Assembly (NCBI RefSeq): GCF_016863195.1 | Contig: NZ_BOOK01000030.1 | Span: forward strand, 144,507 to 208,506 | Direction: 5' to 3' | Length of the DNA stretch: 64,000 nt | DNA from: Paraplanobispora takensis | GTDB taxonomy: Bacteria > Actinomycetota > Actinomycetes > Streptosporangiales > Streptosporangiaceae | Shown: in pieces, positions 24,702 to 34,656 of the stretch | Numbering within the stretch: position 1 is the first letter of the stretch | Layout of the letters: the number at the start of each line of letters is the position of its first letter | The notes under the pieces: model-generated | Databases searched by the model: none | Told to the model about the DNA's origin: nothing | What the model saw: only the letters and a program-made list of their open reading frames with translations | Program-made: the position numbers and the translations under genes

Positions 24702-27700
24702 CTATGACCGCCCTTCGGTGAGAACCGCCACGACGACGGGGTGCTCGACGCCCCGCACGGACGTGGCCAGTGTCGCGATCCGCAGGTCCTGCGCGCCGAA
24801 GACCGTCCACGCGCCGCCTCCGCCCGGGAGCGGGGTGAGCGGGGTGAGCGGGGTGTCCGGCGGCAGGCCGGCCGCCTCCAGGCACTCGGCGGCGGCCAGG
24901 ACCCGCGCACCCGCGGTGTCGGGACTCTCGCCCGTCTGCGCGGCGACCTGCCCGGCCAGCGGCGCGTATGCGCCCAGCAGGTCCCGGTGCTCCTGCTCCG
25001 GCCGGATGACGACCGGCGCGACGGCGCATCCCACGGGGCCCGGGGCCGCGACGCACAGCGTCATCCCGGGCACGTGGGCGGCCGAGACCTCCGGCCCGCC
25101 CTCGATCCTCGGTACGCCGCCGGAGCCGTGCCCGGCCCCGGCCGGGCCGGCGGGGCCGTACCCGACCTCGACCGCACGGCCGAGCGCCCGGCCGAGGCCC
25201 GCGGCGGTGTACGCCCGCTCGTCCTGCGGGTCGTCCGGCTGGTGCGGCTCGACGGCGACCGCGATCCGCTGCCCGGTCAGGTCCTCCAGCGTCCGCTCCA
25301 GGTAGGGGCCCAGCAGCGGCGCCGTCCAGGGACCGCGGCCGTCCTTCTTGCGCACGGCCTGCAGGCGCAGGCCCTCCCAGCGTTCGACGACCTCGCCGTC
25401 CGGCGTGCGCACGGCGATGTCGTAGACGTAGGCGTCGCCGTCGCGCTCGCGCTCGGCGGCGCAGTAACGCAGCCCGCCGACCGCGGCGAGGCCGGGACCG
25501 CCGGGATGGATCCGGTCGACCCCGGTGGGCAGCAGCGTGGCGTCCGGCACGCAGACCTGGTTGCCGTGCATCAGCGCGTCGCGCATGCCGGGATCGCCCA
25601 GGAGCAGGTCACCGGGGAGGAACGCGGCGAACCAGTCGCCGGTCTCCAGCGCCGTCACCTCGGCGTCGACGTGGCGCGCCGCCGCCCGATGGTAGCGGCC
25701 CAGCCGCTGGAACCGCTTGCCCTGGAAGAGCACCTCGCCGTACATCTCGGTGGCCGGGTCCAGCCGGACCGGGGGCAGCCCCTCGGCCTGCTCGGGCGGG
25801 CCGGCGGGCGCCGTCCGGCCGGTCAGGCGCAGCCGGGCCCGGAAGTGGTCCACGTCGAATCCGGTCTCCGCGCTGCGGATCGTCACCGCCAGCGTGTCGT
25901 CGTCGTCGGTGACGGTCGCGGCGACGCGCAGCGTGGTGCTGCCGTCCGGCGGCACGATGATCGGGCGCAGGAACCGGGCCTCCTCGATGACCGGCACGGT
26001 GTCCCGTCCCGTGGTCGCCAGGGCGACCTGGGCCATCGCCTCCATGCCGAACACCGCGGGGAACAGCAGGTTGCCGTCCAGGAAGTGGTCGGGGAGATAG
26101 AGGTCGGTGCCGGCGTTGACCTCGACCTCCGAGACCAGCTCCACGCCGTGATAGCGCACCAGCGGCTTGCCGACGAAGCGCAGCAGCGGCAGCTCCGGCA
26201 GGTCGCGGGCGACGGTGCCGATGCCCTCGGTGCGCCCGCTGATCACCACGACGCCGGGCGTCTGCGGATCGGCGACCAGGCGTCGCATGATCTCCACGCC
26301 CCGCTCCGCGGGGATCGGCGTGATGCCCTGCTCGACCAGCCGGTCCACGACCGACAGCCGCTCGCCCATGCCGACGTCGGACCAGACCGACCACTCCATG
26401 CAGATGCCGCGGCAGTCCGGGTGCCGTCCGGCCGCCTCGGCGGTGAGGTCGGCCAGCCACTCGTTGGCCGTGGCGTAGTGCGCCTCGCCGTGCAGGCCCG
26501 CCCGGCCGATGATGCTGCCGAAGGTCACCAGCAGGCGCAGCCCGCCGGGCCGTACCGCCTCCAGCACGTGGCGCAGGCCGTCGACCTTGGGGGCGAAGGT
26601 GCGCCGGAAGGCGTCCATGTCCAGGCTCGCCAGGCCCGCGGGCTCGTTGCGCCCGGCGCCGTGCAGCACCGCGGTCACCGGTCCGAGCTCGCGCTCGACC
26701 TCGGCGACGGCGCGGCGCACCTGCTCGGCGTCGGTGACGTCGGCCCGCGCGTAGTGCACCCTCAGGCCGGAGCCGGTCATGCGCCGCAGGTTCTCGGCGA
26801 GCTCCTCGTCACCGGCCGGATCGGAGCGGCCCAGTACGGCCAGCCGGGCGCCGCTGTCGGCGGCCACCGCGATGGCGCACTCGGCGGTGATGCCCTTGCC
26901 GCCGCCGGTGACCAGCAGGACGTCCTCGGCGCCCAGCGGCTGCTCGGTGCGCGCGGGCCGTACCGGCATCGCGCGCATCACCGGGACCCGCCGTACCCCG
27001 TCGGCGTCGTAGTGGGCCTCGGCGAAGCCGGTGGTGGCCGCGACCTCGGCCGTCACCCAGCCGACCGCCTCGGGTACCGGCGGTACGTGCACGACGGTGG
27101 TGCGCAACCGGGGGTCCTCCAGGTGGAGGGTCTTGGCCAGGCCCGCCGCGCCCCGGCCGTGCTGGACCAGGACGAACCGGGTGCCCGGCCCGCCCGCCAT
27201 GGCGGCCTTGGCGCCGAGCAGCGCCTGCTCGACGTCCTCCTGCGCGCAGTCGGGGGGTAGGCACACCAGCACACCGGAACCGACCTTCCCTGCTTCGAGG
27301 GCCTCGCGCAACGGCTCGGCGATCGGGGACCCTGGCGCCGCGAAGACCTGCCAGCGCCCGCTCTCCTGCGCCGCCGCCCGTGCGGGCAACGGCCTGATGT
27401 CGAGGTCGACGGTGAAGGCCCTGACCCAGTCGGCGGCCGGGGCCACGCCCGCGGCCGCCGGCTCCCGCGGCTCGGTGGCCAGCCGGTCCAGCGCCTCGCC
27501 CAGCTCCCGCAGGCTCGCCGTGGCCAGGTTGGTGGGCGCCTGTCCCGCGGGCACGCCCAGCCGCTGGGTCGCCTGGTCGATGATGTGCATCACGGTGACC
27601 GAGCTCAGGTGCAGCTCGTCGAGCGGCCGGCTGTCCTCGGTCACCATCTCCAGGGGCAGCTCCGCGCGCTCGGCCGCCAGGTGGCGCAGCAGGTCAATGG

Positions 27701-30542
27701 TCGACCCCACCTGCGCCTCCTGCGGCGTCGTCCCCCCGGTCTCCGCCGCGGAGACCGGCCCGGCGGCCGGCACGGGGGAACCGGCCGCCGGGCCGCCGGG
27801 CGTGCGGGCCGCCTGCGCGACCTTCACGTCCGGGGCCTGCTCGGCGGGGCTGGCGAAGAAGGTGAACTCCTGGCCGACCTCCAGCGGCCGGACCAGCCGG
27901 CCGTGGAACAGCTCGTCGTGCGCGACGGGGACGCCCACGACGTAGGCGGCTCCGGCCACCCGCAGCAGCCCGGCCAGCGACTCGCCGTCGGTGTCCAGGG
28001 CGACCGCGGGGACCCGGGTCGCCTCGGCCGCCAGCCCGCTGAGCACCCGCCCGGGGCCGACCTCGACGAGCAGGTCCATGCCCTCGGCCGCCAGCTCCAC
28101 CGCCTGGGTGAAGAGCACGGGGGCGGTGATCTGCCGGTGCAGCAGTCGCGGGATGTCGGTGCCGGGCGGCAGCGCCGCCCCGGTGACCGTGGAGACCACC
28201 CGCCCCGCGATCGGGCCGAACCGCTCCTCGGCCAGCGCCTCGGCCAGCGCCTCGGCGGCCGGTGCCACCAGCGGCGAGTGGAAGGCGTGGGAGACCGGCA
28301 GCCTGGTCCAGGTCAGCCCGGCCCGGGCCGCCGCGCGCCCGACCTCCTCCACGGCCTCGACGGGCCCGGCCACGACGGTCTGGCTGGGACCGTTGTAGCC
28401 GGCGATCACCACCGGCAGGTCGCCGATCAGGCCGGTCACGGTGCCGGGCTCCGCGCGGACGCCGGCCATCGTGCCCGACTGGCTGTGCTCGGTCATGGCC
28501 CGGCCGCGCTTGGTCGCCACCCGCAGGAGGTCCTCCTCCTCCATGGCGCCGGCCCAGTGCAGCGCCGACAGCTCGCCCAGGCTGTGGCCGACCGCCACGT
28601 CGGCCTCGATGCCGAGCAGGGACAGCGCCCGCAGCCCGGCCATGGAGTCGGTGACGATGCGGGGCTGGGCGACCGCGGTGGCCACCATGTCCCCGCCGGC
28701 CGGCAGCGCCGCCCTGGCGTAGACCTCCTCGACGTCGGCGAAGCGCCGGCGCAGCGCGCCGCCGCCGGTGCCGCGCCCCGACCCCTGGCCGGGGAACAGG
28801 AAGCCGACCCTGGCCCGCCCGGCCGCGTGACCGGCGAAGGCCTTGCCGTCGGGGGTGAACAGGCTCTCCTCCCCCGACTCCAGGGCCGACAGCACCCGCC
28901 GCAGCTGCCGTTCGGCGTCCTCGGGGGAGGACACCACGACGGCGGCGCGGTAGGGCAGGTCGCGCAGCTCGCGCTGGAGCGTGGCGGCCAGGTCCGAGAG
29001 CTGGGAGTAGGAGATCGCGGTCACGAAGTCGGCCAGCCGGGTCAGCCGCTCGCGCAGCGCCTGCGGCGAGGCCCCGTCGACCAGCAGCAGCTCCGCGTCC
29101 TGCAGCGAGGCGGCCAGCGCCCGGGTGCGGGTGGACGGGGGCCGCCGCCGGGAGGCGGTGTTCTCCAGTACGACGTGGGTGTTGATGCCGCCGAAGCCCA
29201 TGGCGGTGACGCCGGCGCGCAGCGGCGCGTCGGCGGGCCACGGCTCGGCCTTGCGCAGCACGCGCAGCGCCGCCGACTCCTCGGTCAGCACCTGGTGCGG
29301 CTCGACGCAGCCGATGGTCGGCGGCAGCACCTGCTCGTGCACGGCCATCGCCGCCTTGATCAGCCCGGCCACCCCGGCCGCCGCCTTGGCGTGCCCGATC
29401 ATCCCCTTGATCGAGCCGACGGCCGCGGGCGCCGCCCCGGGGTCCGCCTCGGCCCTGGCGCCGGACAGCGCCTTGAGCTCGGTGGCGTCGCCCAGGGCCG
29501 TGCCGGTGCCGTGGCCCTCGAACAGGGCGACGGTGCCGATGCCGAAGCCCGCCTTGTCGTAGGCCCGCTTCAGCGCCAGCTGGTAGCCGCTGACCTCGGG
29601 CCGGGTGATGCCGCCCCTGCCGTCGGAGGAGATGCCCCATCCGGCCACGGTGGCGTAGATCCGGTGCCCGGCCGCCACCGCGTCCTGCTCGCGCATCAGC
29701 ACGATCATGCCGCAGCCCTCGCCCGGCCAGAAGCCGTTGGAGTGCCGGTCGTAGAGCCGGAAGTCGCTCTTGGCCAGCGCCCCGGTCTTGGCGAAGCCGA
29801 CGATCTCGAAGGGGTCGATGGACAGGTCCACCCCGCCGGCGACGGCGACGTCGAGGTCGCCGTCGGTCAGCGCCTTGGCGGCGGTCACCACCGACAGCAG
29901 CGACGAGGAGCAGGCCCCGTCGACGGTGTAGCCGCCCCCGTTGAGGTCGAAGTGGTTGCAGATCCGCCCGGCGATGGTGTTGGACAGGCCGCCGGCGAGG
30001 GTGTCCTCGTCGATGGCCGGGAACGGGCTCTTGTAGGCGGCCTCGTAGTCGGACAGGAAGCTCGCCAGCCTGTCGTCGTCCCAGCCCTGTTCCCTGAGCG
30101 CGGCGGCGAGCGTGCGCCGGACGTACGGCCAGCGCAGCCGGAGCACGTTCGCCCTGGTGAACTCACCGGTGAGGGTGTTGCCCACGACCACTCCGGTGCG
30201 GTCCCTGGGCAGGCCCTCGGCCCCCGGGAAGCCCGCGTCCTCCAGCGCCCGGCCCGCCATGTCGAGCGCGAGCCAGTGGGTCAGGTCGGTCGAGCGGTAG
30301 GTGCTTCCGGCGATCCGGTAGGCGATCCGGTCGAACTCGTAGCCCTCGATGACCGCGGCGGTGCGCGCGTAGAAGCGGTCGGGGGTGGCCGGGTCGGGAT
30401 CCCAGTAGTCCTCCAGCCTCATGCGGACGTCTGGCAGGCGGCGGAAGGCGCGGCGGCCGGCGACCGCGTTCTCCCACAGCTCCCGGGGCGAGGTGGCGTC
30501 CGGGTAGCGGCAGGCCATGCCGACGATGGCGATCCTGGTCAT
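24702..30542 (-). CDS. pksE: enediyne polyketide synthase PksE
   Basis: A 1946-residue iterative type I synthase that builds the polyene precursor of an enediyne. Domains in order: ketosynthase (Cys211 in DGACSSS, His344 in EGHGTGT, His384 in IGHAKAAAG), acyltransferase (Ser654 in GHSLGEL, SHAFHSP), a carrier domain (Ser981 in LHLSSVTV), ketoreductase (GGGKGI near 1213, Tyr1356), dehydratase (His1486 in LPDHFLDG) and a C-terminal phosphopantetheinyl-transferase-like domain from about 1740. In that last domain the usual Asp/Glu motif reads GCAVAPV at 1838-1844 and the usual Lys-rich helix reads AAECLEAAG, so it may be inactive. The ATG overlaps the UnbU stop. Length matches the family (about 1900-2000). 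Confidence 0.97.
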   Translation of the reverse strand: MTRIAIVGMACRYPDATSPRELWENAVAGRRAFRRLPDVRMRLEDYWDPDPATPDRFYARTAAVIEGYEFDRIAYRIAGSTYRSTDLTHWLALDMAGRALEDAGFPGAEGLPRDRTGVVVGNTLTGEFTRANVLRLRWPYVRRTLAAALREQGWDDDRLASFLSDYEAAYKSPFPAIDEDTLAGGLSNTIAGRICNHFDLNGGGYTVDGACSSSLLSVVTAAKALTDGDLDVAVAGGVDLSIDPFEIVGFAKTGALAKSDFRLYDRHSNGFWPGEGCGMIVLMREQDAVAAGHRIYATVAGWGISSDGRGGITRPEVSGYQLALKRAYDKAGFGIGTVALFEGHGTGTALGDATELKALSGARAEADPGAAPAAVGSIKGMIGHAKAAAGVAGLIKAAMAVHEQVLPPTIGCVEPHQVLTEESAALRVLRKAEPWPADAPLRAGVTAMGFGGINTHVVLENTASRRRPPSTRTRALAASLQDAELLLVDGASPQALRERLTRLADFVTAISYSQLSDLAATLQRELRDLPYRAAVVVSSPEDAERQLRRVLSALESGEESLFTPDGKAFAGHAAGRARVGFLFPGQGSGRGTGGGALRRRFADVEEVYARAALPAGGDMVATAVAQPRIVTDSMAGLRALSLLGIEADVAVGHSLGELSALHWAGAMEEEDLLRVATKRGRAMTEHSQSGTMAGVRAEPGTVTGLIGDLPVVIAGYNGPSQTVVAGPVEAVEEVGRAAARAGLTWTRLPVSHAFHSPLVAPAAEALAEALAEERFGPIAGRVVSTVTGAALPPGTDIPRLLHRQITAPVLFTQAVELAAEGMDLLVEVGPGRVLSGLAAEATRVPAVALDTDGESLAGLLRVAGAAYVVGVPVAHDELFHGRLVRPLEVGQEFTFFASPAEQAPDVKVAQAARTPGGPAAGSPVPAAGPVSAAETGGTTPQEAQVGSTIDLLRHLAAERAELPLEMVTEDSRPLDELHLSSVTVMHIIDQATQRLGVPAGQAPTNLATASLRELGEALDRLATEPREPAAAGVAPAADWVRAFTVDLDIRPLPARAAAQESGRWQVFAAPGSPIAEPLREALEAGKVGSGVLVCLPPDCAQEDVEQALLGAKAAMAGGPGTRFVLVQHGRGAAGLAKTLHLEDPRLRTTVVHVPPVPEAVGWVTAEVAATTGFAEAHYDADGVRRVPVMRAMPVRPARTEQPLGAEDVLLVTGGGKGITAECAIAVAADSGARLAVLGRSDPAGDEELAENLRRMTGSGLRVHYARADVTDAEQVRRAVAEVERELGPVTAVLHGAGRNEPAGLASLDMDAFRRTFAPKVDGLRHVLEAVRPGGLRLLVTFGSIIGRAGLHGEAHYATANEWLADLTAEAAGRHPDCRGICMEWSVWSDVGMGERLSVVDRLVEQGITPIPAERGVEIMRRLVADPQTPGVVVISGRTEGIGTVARDLPELPLLRFVGKPLVRYHGVELVSEVEVNAGTDLYLPDHFLDGNLLFPAVFGMEAMAQVALATTGRDTVPVIEEARFLRPIIVPPDGSTTLRVAATVTDDDDTLAVTIRSAETGFDVDHFRARLRLTGRTAPAGPPEQAEGLPPVRLDPATEMYGEVLFQGKRFQRLGRYHRAAARHVDAEVTALETGDWFAAFLPGDLLLGDPGMRDALMHGNQVCVPDATLLPTGVDRIHPGGPGLAAVGGLRYCAAERERDGDAYVYDIAVRTPDGEVVERWEGLRLQAVRKKDGRGPWTAPLLGPYLERTLEDLTGQRIAVAVEPHQPDDPQDERAYTAAGLGRALGRAVEVGYGPAGPAGAGHGSGGVPRIEGGPEVSAAHVPGMTLCVAAPGPVGCAVAPVVIRPEQEHRDLLGAYAPLAGQVAAQTGESPDTAGARVLAAAECLEAAGLPPDTPLTPLTPLPGGGGAWTVFGAQDLRIATLATSVRGVEHPVVVAVLTEGRS

Positions 30543-31510
30543 ACCTTCGCGACCGCTTTCTCCACGGGTGCGAGCGCCTCGGAGGCCGCGGCGGTGACCC
30601 GCGCCGCCTCCTGCTCGCGGGCCTTGGCCACGATGTGCAGGGACCACAGGAACCCGCCGCGGATCAGGCAGACGATCGCGGTGGCGAAGAAGATCCCGTA
30701 GGGGATGTTCATGCCGAGCAGGACGCCGTACACCAGCGCCACCCCGCCGCCGAAGGCGACCTGCGACAGCGGCTTGGACGGGGTCGTCCCCGGGTCGGTG
30801 ATCATGTAGTTGGTGAAGAGGACGAACGCGATGCCGGTCATCATCGACAGTCCGCCGAGGATGGAGATGTCGTCGATGATCAGGCCGCGGACCACCGCCT
30901 GCAGGGCGAAGCCGCCCACCCAGGCGCCGATCAGCCACATCCGGTTGGTGAGCTTGGCGTTGAGCATGGTGCCGAAGACGATGATCACCACGGGGATGAG
31001 CCAGTCGATCGGGTTGGTGACGTTCTCACTGAAGTGGTACGGCGGGGCGATGCTGGCCCAGGGGAACAGCACGAGGATGATCGCGATGCCGAAGTTGGAG
31101 GGGTTCATGAAGTGGCGCAGCCGGCCGCGGACCGGTGCCCGCAGCACCCACTTGGTGCCGACCGCGACGATGACGCCGAACATCATCACCAGGATCTGGT
31201 CGTTGACGTAGATCAGCATGTTCATCGCGATGCTGGTGATGTGCGCCGGGTAGAGGAACTCCACCAGGCCGCGGAAGCCGTTGCCGCGATAGCGGGCCGT
31301 GCGCCCCTCCGAGCGCGCCCCGACGGTCTCCAGCAGGATCTCCGTGGTGTAGCCGGTGGCCAGGGCGATGAACGGCCAGGCCCACCCCTGCTCGAATCCC
31401 AGGACCGTGTAGCCGAGGATGTTGAAGACCGTGATCGAGATGGCGAACCGGCGCAGGGCCGTGATGACCTTCTGGTCGTGGCGCGGCGGACTGATCGTTT
31501 TCTCTGCCAT
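30539..31510 (-). CDS. unbU: UnbU-type integral membrane protein
   Basis: A 323-residue membrane protein with about eight to nine hydrophobic helices, for example DWLIPVVIIVFGTML and TGIAFVLFTNYMITDPGTTP. The TNYMITDPGTTP segment recalls RnfD/NqrB subunits, the recognised relatives of UnbU. It is part of the conserved enediyne warhead cassette. Its exact role is unknown; electron transfer or transport at the membrane has been discussed. The ATG follows GGAGAAGTGACGGC. The UnbV gene ends 4 bases before, and the PksE start overlaps this stop. Confidence 0.93.
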   Translation of the reverse strand: MAEKTISPPRHDQKVITALRRFAISITVFNILGYTVLGFEQGWAWPFIALATGYTTEILLETVGARSEGRTARYRGNGFRGLVEFLYPAHITSIAMNMLIYVNDQILVMMFGVIVAVGTKWVLRAPVRGRLRHFMNPSNFGIAIILVLFPWASIAPPYHFSENVTNPIDWLIPVVIIVFGTMLNAKLTNRMWLIGAWVGGFALQAVVRGLIIDDISILGGLSMMTGIAFVLFTNYMITDPGTTPSKPLSQVAFGGGVALVYGVLLGMNIPYGIFFATAIVCLIRGGFLWSLHIVAKAREQEAARVTAAASEALAPVEKAVAKV

Positions 31511-31514
31511 GCCG

Positions 31515-33491
31515 TCACTTCTCCTTCGCTTGTGAGCCGAGCTGCAGCCGGTGCCAGCCCGGCGTGAGCTGAAGATCCTGCTCGCGGGGCTGTCCGGTCA
31601 GGTCCCGCCAGGTCAGGTGGACCCGCAGCGGCCCGGTGACGTTCTCGCCGAGGCCGATGTGGATCTCCTTGGAGCGCTTGCCCGAGTGGCCGCTGCCGCC
31701 GTCGACGCGCCCGACGAAGGTGCGCCCGTCGGCGGTGGTCACCGTCGCCTGCGCGCCGATGACCGGTGTGCCGGCCGCGGGGAGTCCTGCGGAGGAGTCA
31801 CCGGAGGAGCCCGCGGACTCGTGGGTCAGCCGCAGTCCCAGGAAGGCGCCCCGGGACGGGCTGGTGTTGCGGTAGAAGACCGGCACGTCGAACTGCCGGG
31901 CGACGGCGAAGTCGAGCAGCCCGTCGCCGTCGGCGTCACCGGTCGCGATGCCCCGGGTGGGCACCGGTACGGCCAGGCCGAGTTCCTCGGAGACGTTGGC
32001 GTAGCGCCCGTCGGCGGTCTTGGCGAAGAAGGCGAGGGTCTGGCCGCCGGCGATGTCGCTGCCGGCGTTGACGACCGGCCACGACAGCGGGCTGTGCACG
32101 ACGCCGTCGTTGGCGGTGGCCAGCTCCTGCAGCTGCGCCCACCGGTTGACGCTGCCCTTGACGAACCCGGTGGCCTGAGCGATCGCCGGGGAGCCGCTGT
32201 TGTCGAAGTCGGCGATCTTGACGTCCCAGCCCCAGCCCGACCAGGCGGTGCCCAGCTGGGCGCTGCGGTCCTCCCAGGGCGCCTTGCCCTGGCTCAGCTG
32301 CGTGCGCAGGTCGGTCTTGTCCTTGGCGGTGGAGACGAACTGGAAGTTGCTCTCCTGGATGCCGTAGGGCGTGGTGATGTTGCTGACGAAGAAGTCGTAG
32401 AGGCCGTCGCCGTTGAAGTCGCCGGCGTCGGAGCCCATGCCCTTGAACGAGTCGTGCATGATCGTCTTGGACTTGGGGGTGAACGGCGTGCGGGCGCCCT
32501 CGGCCTGGGCGAACTTCAGCTTGCCCGGCGTGGAGCGGTTGTGCAGCAGGCGGTCGGGGCCGAAGTCGTTGTTCAGGAACAGCTCGGGCAGCCGGTCGCC
32601 GTCCAGGTCGAGGGAGGTGGCGCCCAGCTCCCAGCCGGTGGAGACCTCCTCCTCCAGCACGTCGTCGACCCGCTGGAAGCTCGCCGCGGGCTGCGCGCCC
32701 CCGGTCCCGCCGGTCCAGCGGAAGAAGTAGTTGCGCCCGCCGTTGAAGCCCCGGGACATGGAGTCGTTCATCTCCACGCCGCCGCTGACGGTGTCGTCCA
32801 GGACGCGCGAGCCGTCGGGGAAGTAGTTGCCGATGAAGATGTCGGAGTGGCCGTCCCCGTCGAAGTCGGCGACGGTGGCCACGTTGGTGTTCCAGATCGG
32901 CCCGGAGTAGGAGGAGCCCGGGGAGGCGGGCACCAGCTCGGTGGCCTGGAAGGCGTCGGCCGACAGCGCGGTCGCCCCGGCCTTCTGCAGGTGCAGGATG
33001 GGTGAGCGGCCCCACAGGTAGACCAGCAGGTCGGTCCGGCCGTCCTCGTTGAAGTCGCCCGGCACGCAGCCCATGGGGGCCATGGCCTTGCCCATGGGCA
33101 GGTTCCCCGAGCTCAGCGCGAAGGGCTGGTAGCGGCCCGCGCGCTCACCGGGGGTGGGGGTCACCACGGTCTGGTCGGTCCGGGTGTCGACGGTGCACAG
33201 GTCGTTGGCCAGGCCGTCGCCGTCCAGGTCGTCCATCGCGATCGCGGCGCCGACCGAGGAGATCCAGGCGTCGATCTTCTTGTAGTCCTTGTTGACCTTG
33301 CGGATCGTCTGCAGCGGGAACCCGCCCGGCAACGCGACGCTGTGCGACGCGAAGGCGTACCGCCCGGCCACGTCCTGTTTCTCGGCGGCCGAGGCGAGAT
33401 AGGGGCGGCCCACCAGGAACGCGGTCACCATCAGCGCCAGGGCGAGGATTCCCGCCAGTTGCCGGCGCAACCAGCCAGCTGTCGTGGTCAC
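31515..33491 (-). CDS. unbV: UnbV protein with VCBS/FG-GAP and ASPIC/UnbV domains
   Basis: A 658-residue exported or membrane-anchored protein. It starts at a GTG overlapping the UnbL stop (GTGA). A membrane helix lies at about residues 10-28 (LAGILALALMVTAFLVG). Several calcium-loop-like repeats follow (DLDGDGLAND, DFDGDGHSDIF, DLDGDRLPELF, DFNGDGLYDFF, DADGDGLLDFAV), typical of VCBS/FG-GAP propeller blades. The C-terminus carries the ASPIC/UnbV domain ending in LTPGWHRLQLG. It is a core enediyne cassette protein without an assigned reaction. Confidence 0.95.
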   Translation of the reverse strand: MTTTAGWLRRQLAGILALALMVTAFLVGRPYLASAAEKQDVAGRYAFASHSVALPGGFPLQTIRKVNKDYKKIDAWISSVGAAIAMDDLDGDGLANDLCTVDTRTDQTVVTPTPGERAGRYQPFALSSGNLPMGKAMAPMGCVPGDFNEDGRTDLLVYLWGRSPILHLQKAGATALSADAFQATELVPASPGSSYSGPIWNTNVATVADFDGDGHSDIFIGNYFPDGSRVLDDTVSGGVEMNDSMSRGFNGGRNYFFRWTGGTGGAQPAASFQRVDDVLEEEVSTGWELGATSLDLDGDRLPELFLNNDFGPDRLLHNRSTPGKLKFAQAEGARTPFTPKSKTIMHDSFKGMGSDAGDFNGDGLYDFFVSNITTPYGIQESNFQFVSTAKDKTDLRTQLSQGKAPWEDRSAQLGTAWSGWGWDVKIADFDNSGSPAIAQATGFVKGSVNRWAQLQELATANDGVVHSPLSWPVVNAGSDIAGGQTLAFFAKTADGRYANVSEELGLAVPVPTRGIATGDADGDGLLDFAVARQFDVPVFYRNTSPSRGAFLGLRLTHESAGSSGDSSAGLPAAGTPVIGAQATVTTADGRTFVGRVDGGSGHSGKRSKEIHIGLGENVTGPLRVHLTWRDLTGQPREQDLQLTPGWHRLQLGSQAKEK

Positions 33492-34480
33492 GGCCTTACA
33501 CCTCCAAGAGATACGAACTGGTCTGCGATGCGCTGCCGCCACATCTCGTAGGCGGGCATCCCACCGCGCACGGGCCCCGAGGGCCGGGTGTCGAGACAGA
33601 TCCGCGCCGCCTGCTCGGGATCGGTCCCGCACAGGATCCGGGTGGCCACCTCGTTGTGCGGCACCAGCAGGCCGGCGCGGATGCGGGCCTCGGCCGCGAA
33701 CGCGCTGCCCTGCGCGAGCTGGGGGCGGTACGGCCCGGCGCGCTCGCGCAGCTCCACCAGCTCGTCCTCGGCGCCGCCGCCCGCGTAGGTGGCGGCCAGC
33801 CCGATGCCGCTGAACAGGTCGGCGCGGCGCGAGCGGGGGAACTTCCCGGCCATCGAGGTCACCCGCTCGACGTCGGTGCCGCCGATGAACCACAGGGCCC
33901 GCCCGATGCCCTGGTCGATCGCCCGGTTGGCGTAGTGCCGGTCCTCACCCGCGGGCCACGGGAAGTGCGGGTCCCGGTACTGCCGGTTCACGTACCGGTC
34001 GGTGTGGAAGTAGGCCTGGTGGAATCCGTAGCCGTCGTGCGCCAGCCACAGCAGCAGCGGGTCGAGCGCGGTGCTCCTGGGCCAGCGGAAACGCGGCAGC
34101 CGGGCCATCGCCCAGCCGATCCCGACGTAGACCATGTAGATGTGGGCGTCCCCGCGCCCGGCGAGGAAGTCCCCGACCTTGCGGCCGCCGCCGAACGGCA
34201 GCCCGTCGAGCACCGCGAAGCCCATTCCCGCGCCCTCGTAGGCGAACCCGCGAAAGCGCTCGGGAACCCGCTCCAGGCGCTCCTCCGCCTCCGCCGGCGT
34301 CCTCGCCTCCGCCGCGAAGGCGTACCCGCGCAGGAAAGTCGCGCCGATCTCCTCCAGCAGCGCCCGGGACTCCTCGTTCTTCACGTGGAAACCGCGGTTC
34401 TCAAGTTTCGTTTCAGATACGTCAGGTGTGAGAATTCGCCTTCTCAATACACGCAGAGAATTAGTCAATTGCCTCTTCAC
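33488..34480 (-). CDS. unbL: UnbL-type DUF1702 protein
   Basis: A 330-residue member of DUF1702. The conserved opening LTPDVSETKLENRGFH lies near residue 17 and DQGIGRALWFIGG near the middle. GTG at 34480 gives the expected family length, although its GGAGG is closer than ideal; an in-frame TTG four codons later is an alternative. UnbL-like proteins occur in almost all enediyne clusters but their activity is not established. It is the first gene of the overlapping set UnbL-UnbV-UnbU-PksE, with a 176-base spacer before it that likely carries a promoter. Confidence 0.9.
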   Translation of the reverse strand: MKRQLTNSLRVLRRRILTPDVSETKLENRGFHVKNEESRALLEEIGATFLRGYAFAAEARTPAEAEERLERVPERFRGFAYEGAGMGFAVLDGLPFGGGRKVGDFLAGRGDAHIYMVYVGIGWAMARLPRFRWPRSTALDPLLLWLAHDGYGFHQAYFHTDRYVNRQYRDPHFPWPAGEDRHYANRAIDQGIGRALWFIGGTDVERVTSMAGKFPRSRRADLFSGIGLAATYAGGGAEDELVELRERAGPYRPQLAQGSAFAAEARIRAGLLVPHNEVATRILCGTDPEQAARICLDTRPSGPVRGGMPAYEMWRQRIADQFVSLGGVRP

Positions 34481-34656
34481 CCCTCCGGGAACCCCTGATG
34501 CGGGGGGAAATCCAATACGAATGTATCCATACGGAACCGCGCTCGGTCCACTCTGGGAATGCTCACCGGGGAATCCTTCGGCATTTGTTTCCAAGCGTTT
34601 CCGGCAATGCTCCGCCGCCGCCGCTCCGTAAACGCGGCGACAGCGAGGGGGAATGG

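Noticed and set aside
24830..24860. GAGCGGGGT tandem repeat as a mobile or regulatory repeat
   Set aside because: It is a short in-frame repeat coding for the Pro/Leu/Thr-rich end of PksE and needs no other explanation.
27585..30701. Plus-strand open frame of 1038 codons opposite PksE
   Set aside because: Low-complexity His/Gln/Gly/Arg composition and full overlap with the clear PksE reading frame; no ribosome site.
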